From assembly GCA_030829675.1 (NCBI GenBank), contig JAURAE010000081.1, positions 1 to 5,536 on the forward strand: a stretch of DNA of 5,536 nt, written 5' to 3'. Source of the stretch: Schleiferiaceae bacterium (lineage in GTDB: Bacteria > Bacteroidota > Bacteroidia > Flavobacteriales > Schleiferiaceae). The notes beneath the pieces are model-generated. The model did not search any database. It had not been told where the DNA came from and saw only the letters and a list, made by a program, of their open reading frames with translations. Positions 5,521-5,536 of this stretch are shown here, one piece after another (the first letter of the stretch is position 1; each line of letters starts with the position of its first letter). Position numbers and translations under genes: made by a program.

Positions 5521-5536
5521 TGACCGCGTAGGGATT
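5521..5536 (-). tRNA. 3' end of a tRNA gene cut by the window edge, isotype unknown
   Basis: Read on the minus strand, the edge is AATCCCTACGCGGTCA. This fits the end of a tRNA: the last T-loop bases AAT, the T-stem 3' strand CCCTA, the acceptor 3' strand CGCGGTC and the discriminator A at 5521. CAAAG follows, so CCA would not be encoded, as is common in this phylum. A strong terminator follows within 10 bases. Predicted sequence beyond the edge is T-stem TAGGG with TTCG in the loop, and an acceptor 5' strand close to GACCGCG. Only 16 bases are visible, so the isotype cannot be given. Confidence 0.6.

Noticed and set aside
1..5536. CRISPR array, insertion sequence, phage or defence genes.
   Set aside because: No regularly spaced repeats, transposase or integrase motifs, or defence-associated domains were seen on either strand.

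Overview
The window looks like a chromosomal segment from a member of the Bacteroidota, probably a flavobacterial or other free-living (marine or freshwater) lineage. Three things point that way. None of the visible starts has a Shine-Dalgarno sequence, and A/T-rich leaders are seen instead. Three genes encode secreted proteins with lipoprotein-type leaders. One upstream region carries a plausible TTG...TAnnTTT-type promoter of the Bacteroidota sigma factor. The lineage is inferred from these traits, not from a marker gene.

Layout from left to right. (1) Positions 1-1443, plus strand: a 5'-truncated SulP/SLC26-family anion permease with a C-terminal STAS domain. (2) Positions 1460-2848, plus strand, 16 bases after the permease: a GH13 (alpha-amylase family) lipoprotein with all four catalytic motifs intact. 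These two genes are probably co-transcribed. (3) Positions 2849-2936: a very A/T-rich spacer. (4) Positions 2937-4037, plus strand: a secreted protein with a predicted NTF2/SnoaL-like N-terminal domain and C-terminal TPRs. (5) Positions 4038-4155: two hairpin terminators, one for each converging gene. (6) Positions 4156-5247, minus strand: a lipoprotein that is a full-length paralogue of gene 4, so the two stand tail to tail. (7) Positions 5248-5536: no convincing protein gene. This stretch holds a candidate promoter for the minus-strand lipoprotein, a cluster of three imperfect palindromes, a strong hairpin terminator, and at the right edge what looks like the last 16 bases of a minus-strand tRNA gene.

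Function. The permease and amylase are ordinary families in an unusual pairing; the spacing, not any known pathway, is the reason to link them. The two TPR proteins are the least characterised part. They share an architecture (export signal, about 100-residue alpha+beta domain, helical middle, two clear TPR units) and strongly conserved local motifs, but have diverged widely, so they look like an old duplication or members of a larger lineage-specific family. No CRISPR array, insertion sequence, phage gene or recognisable defence system is visible, and I do not see strong evidence for a new multi-gene system here.
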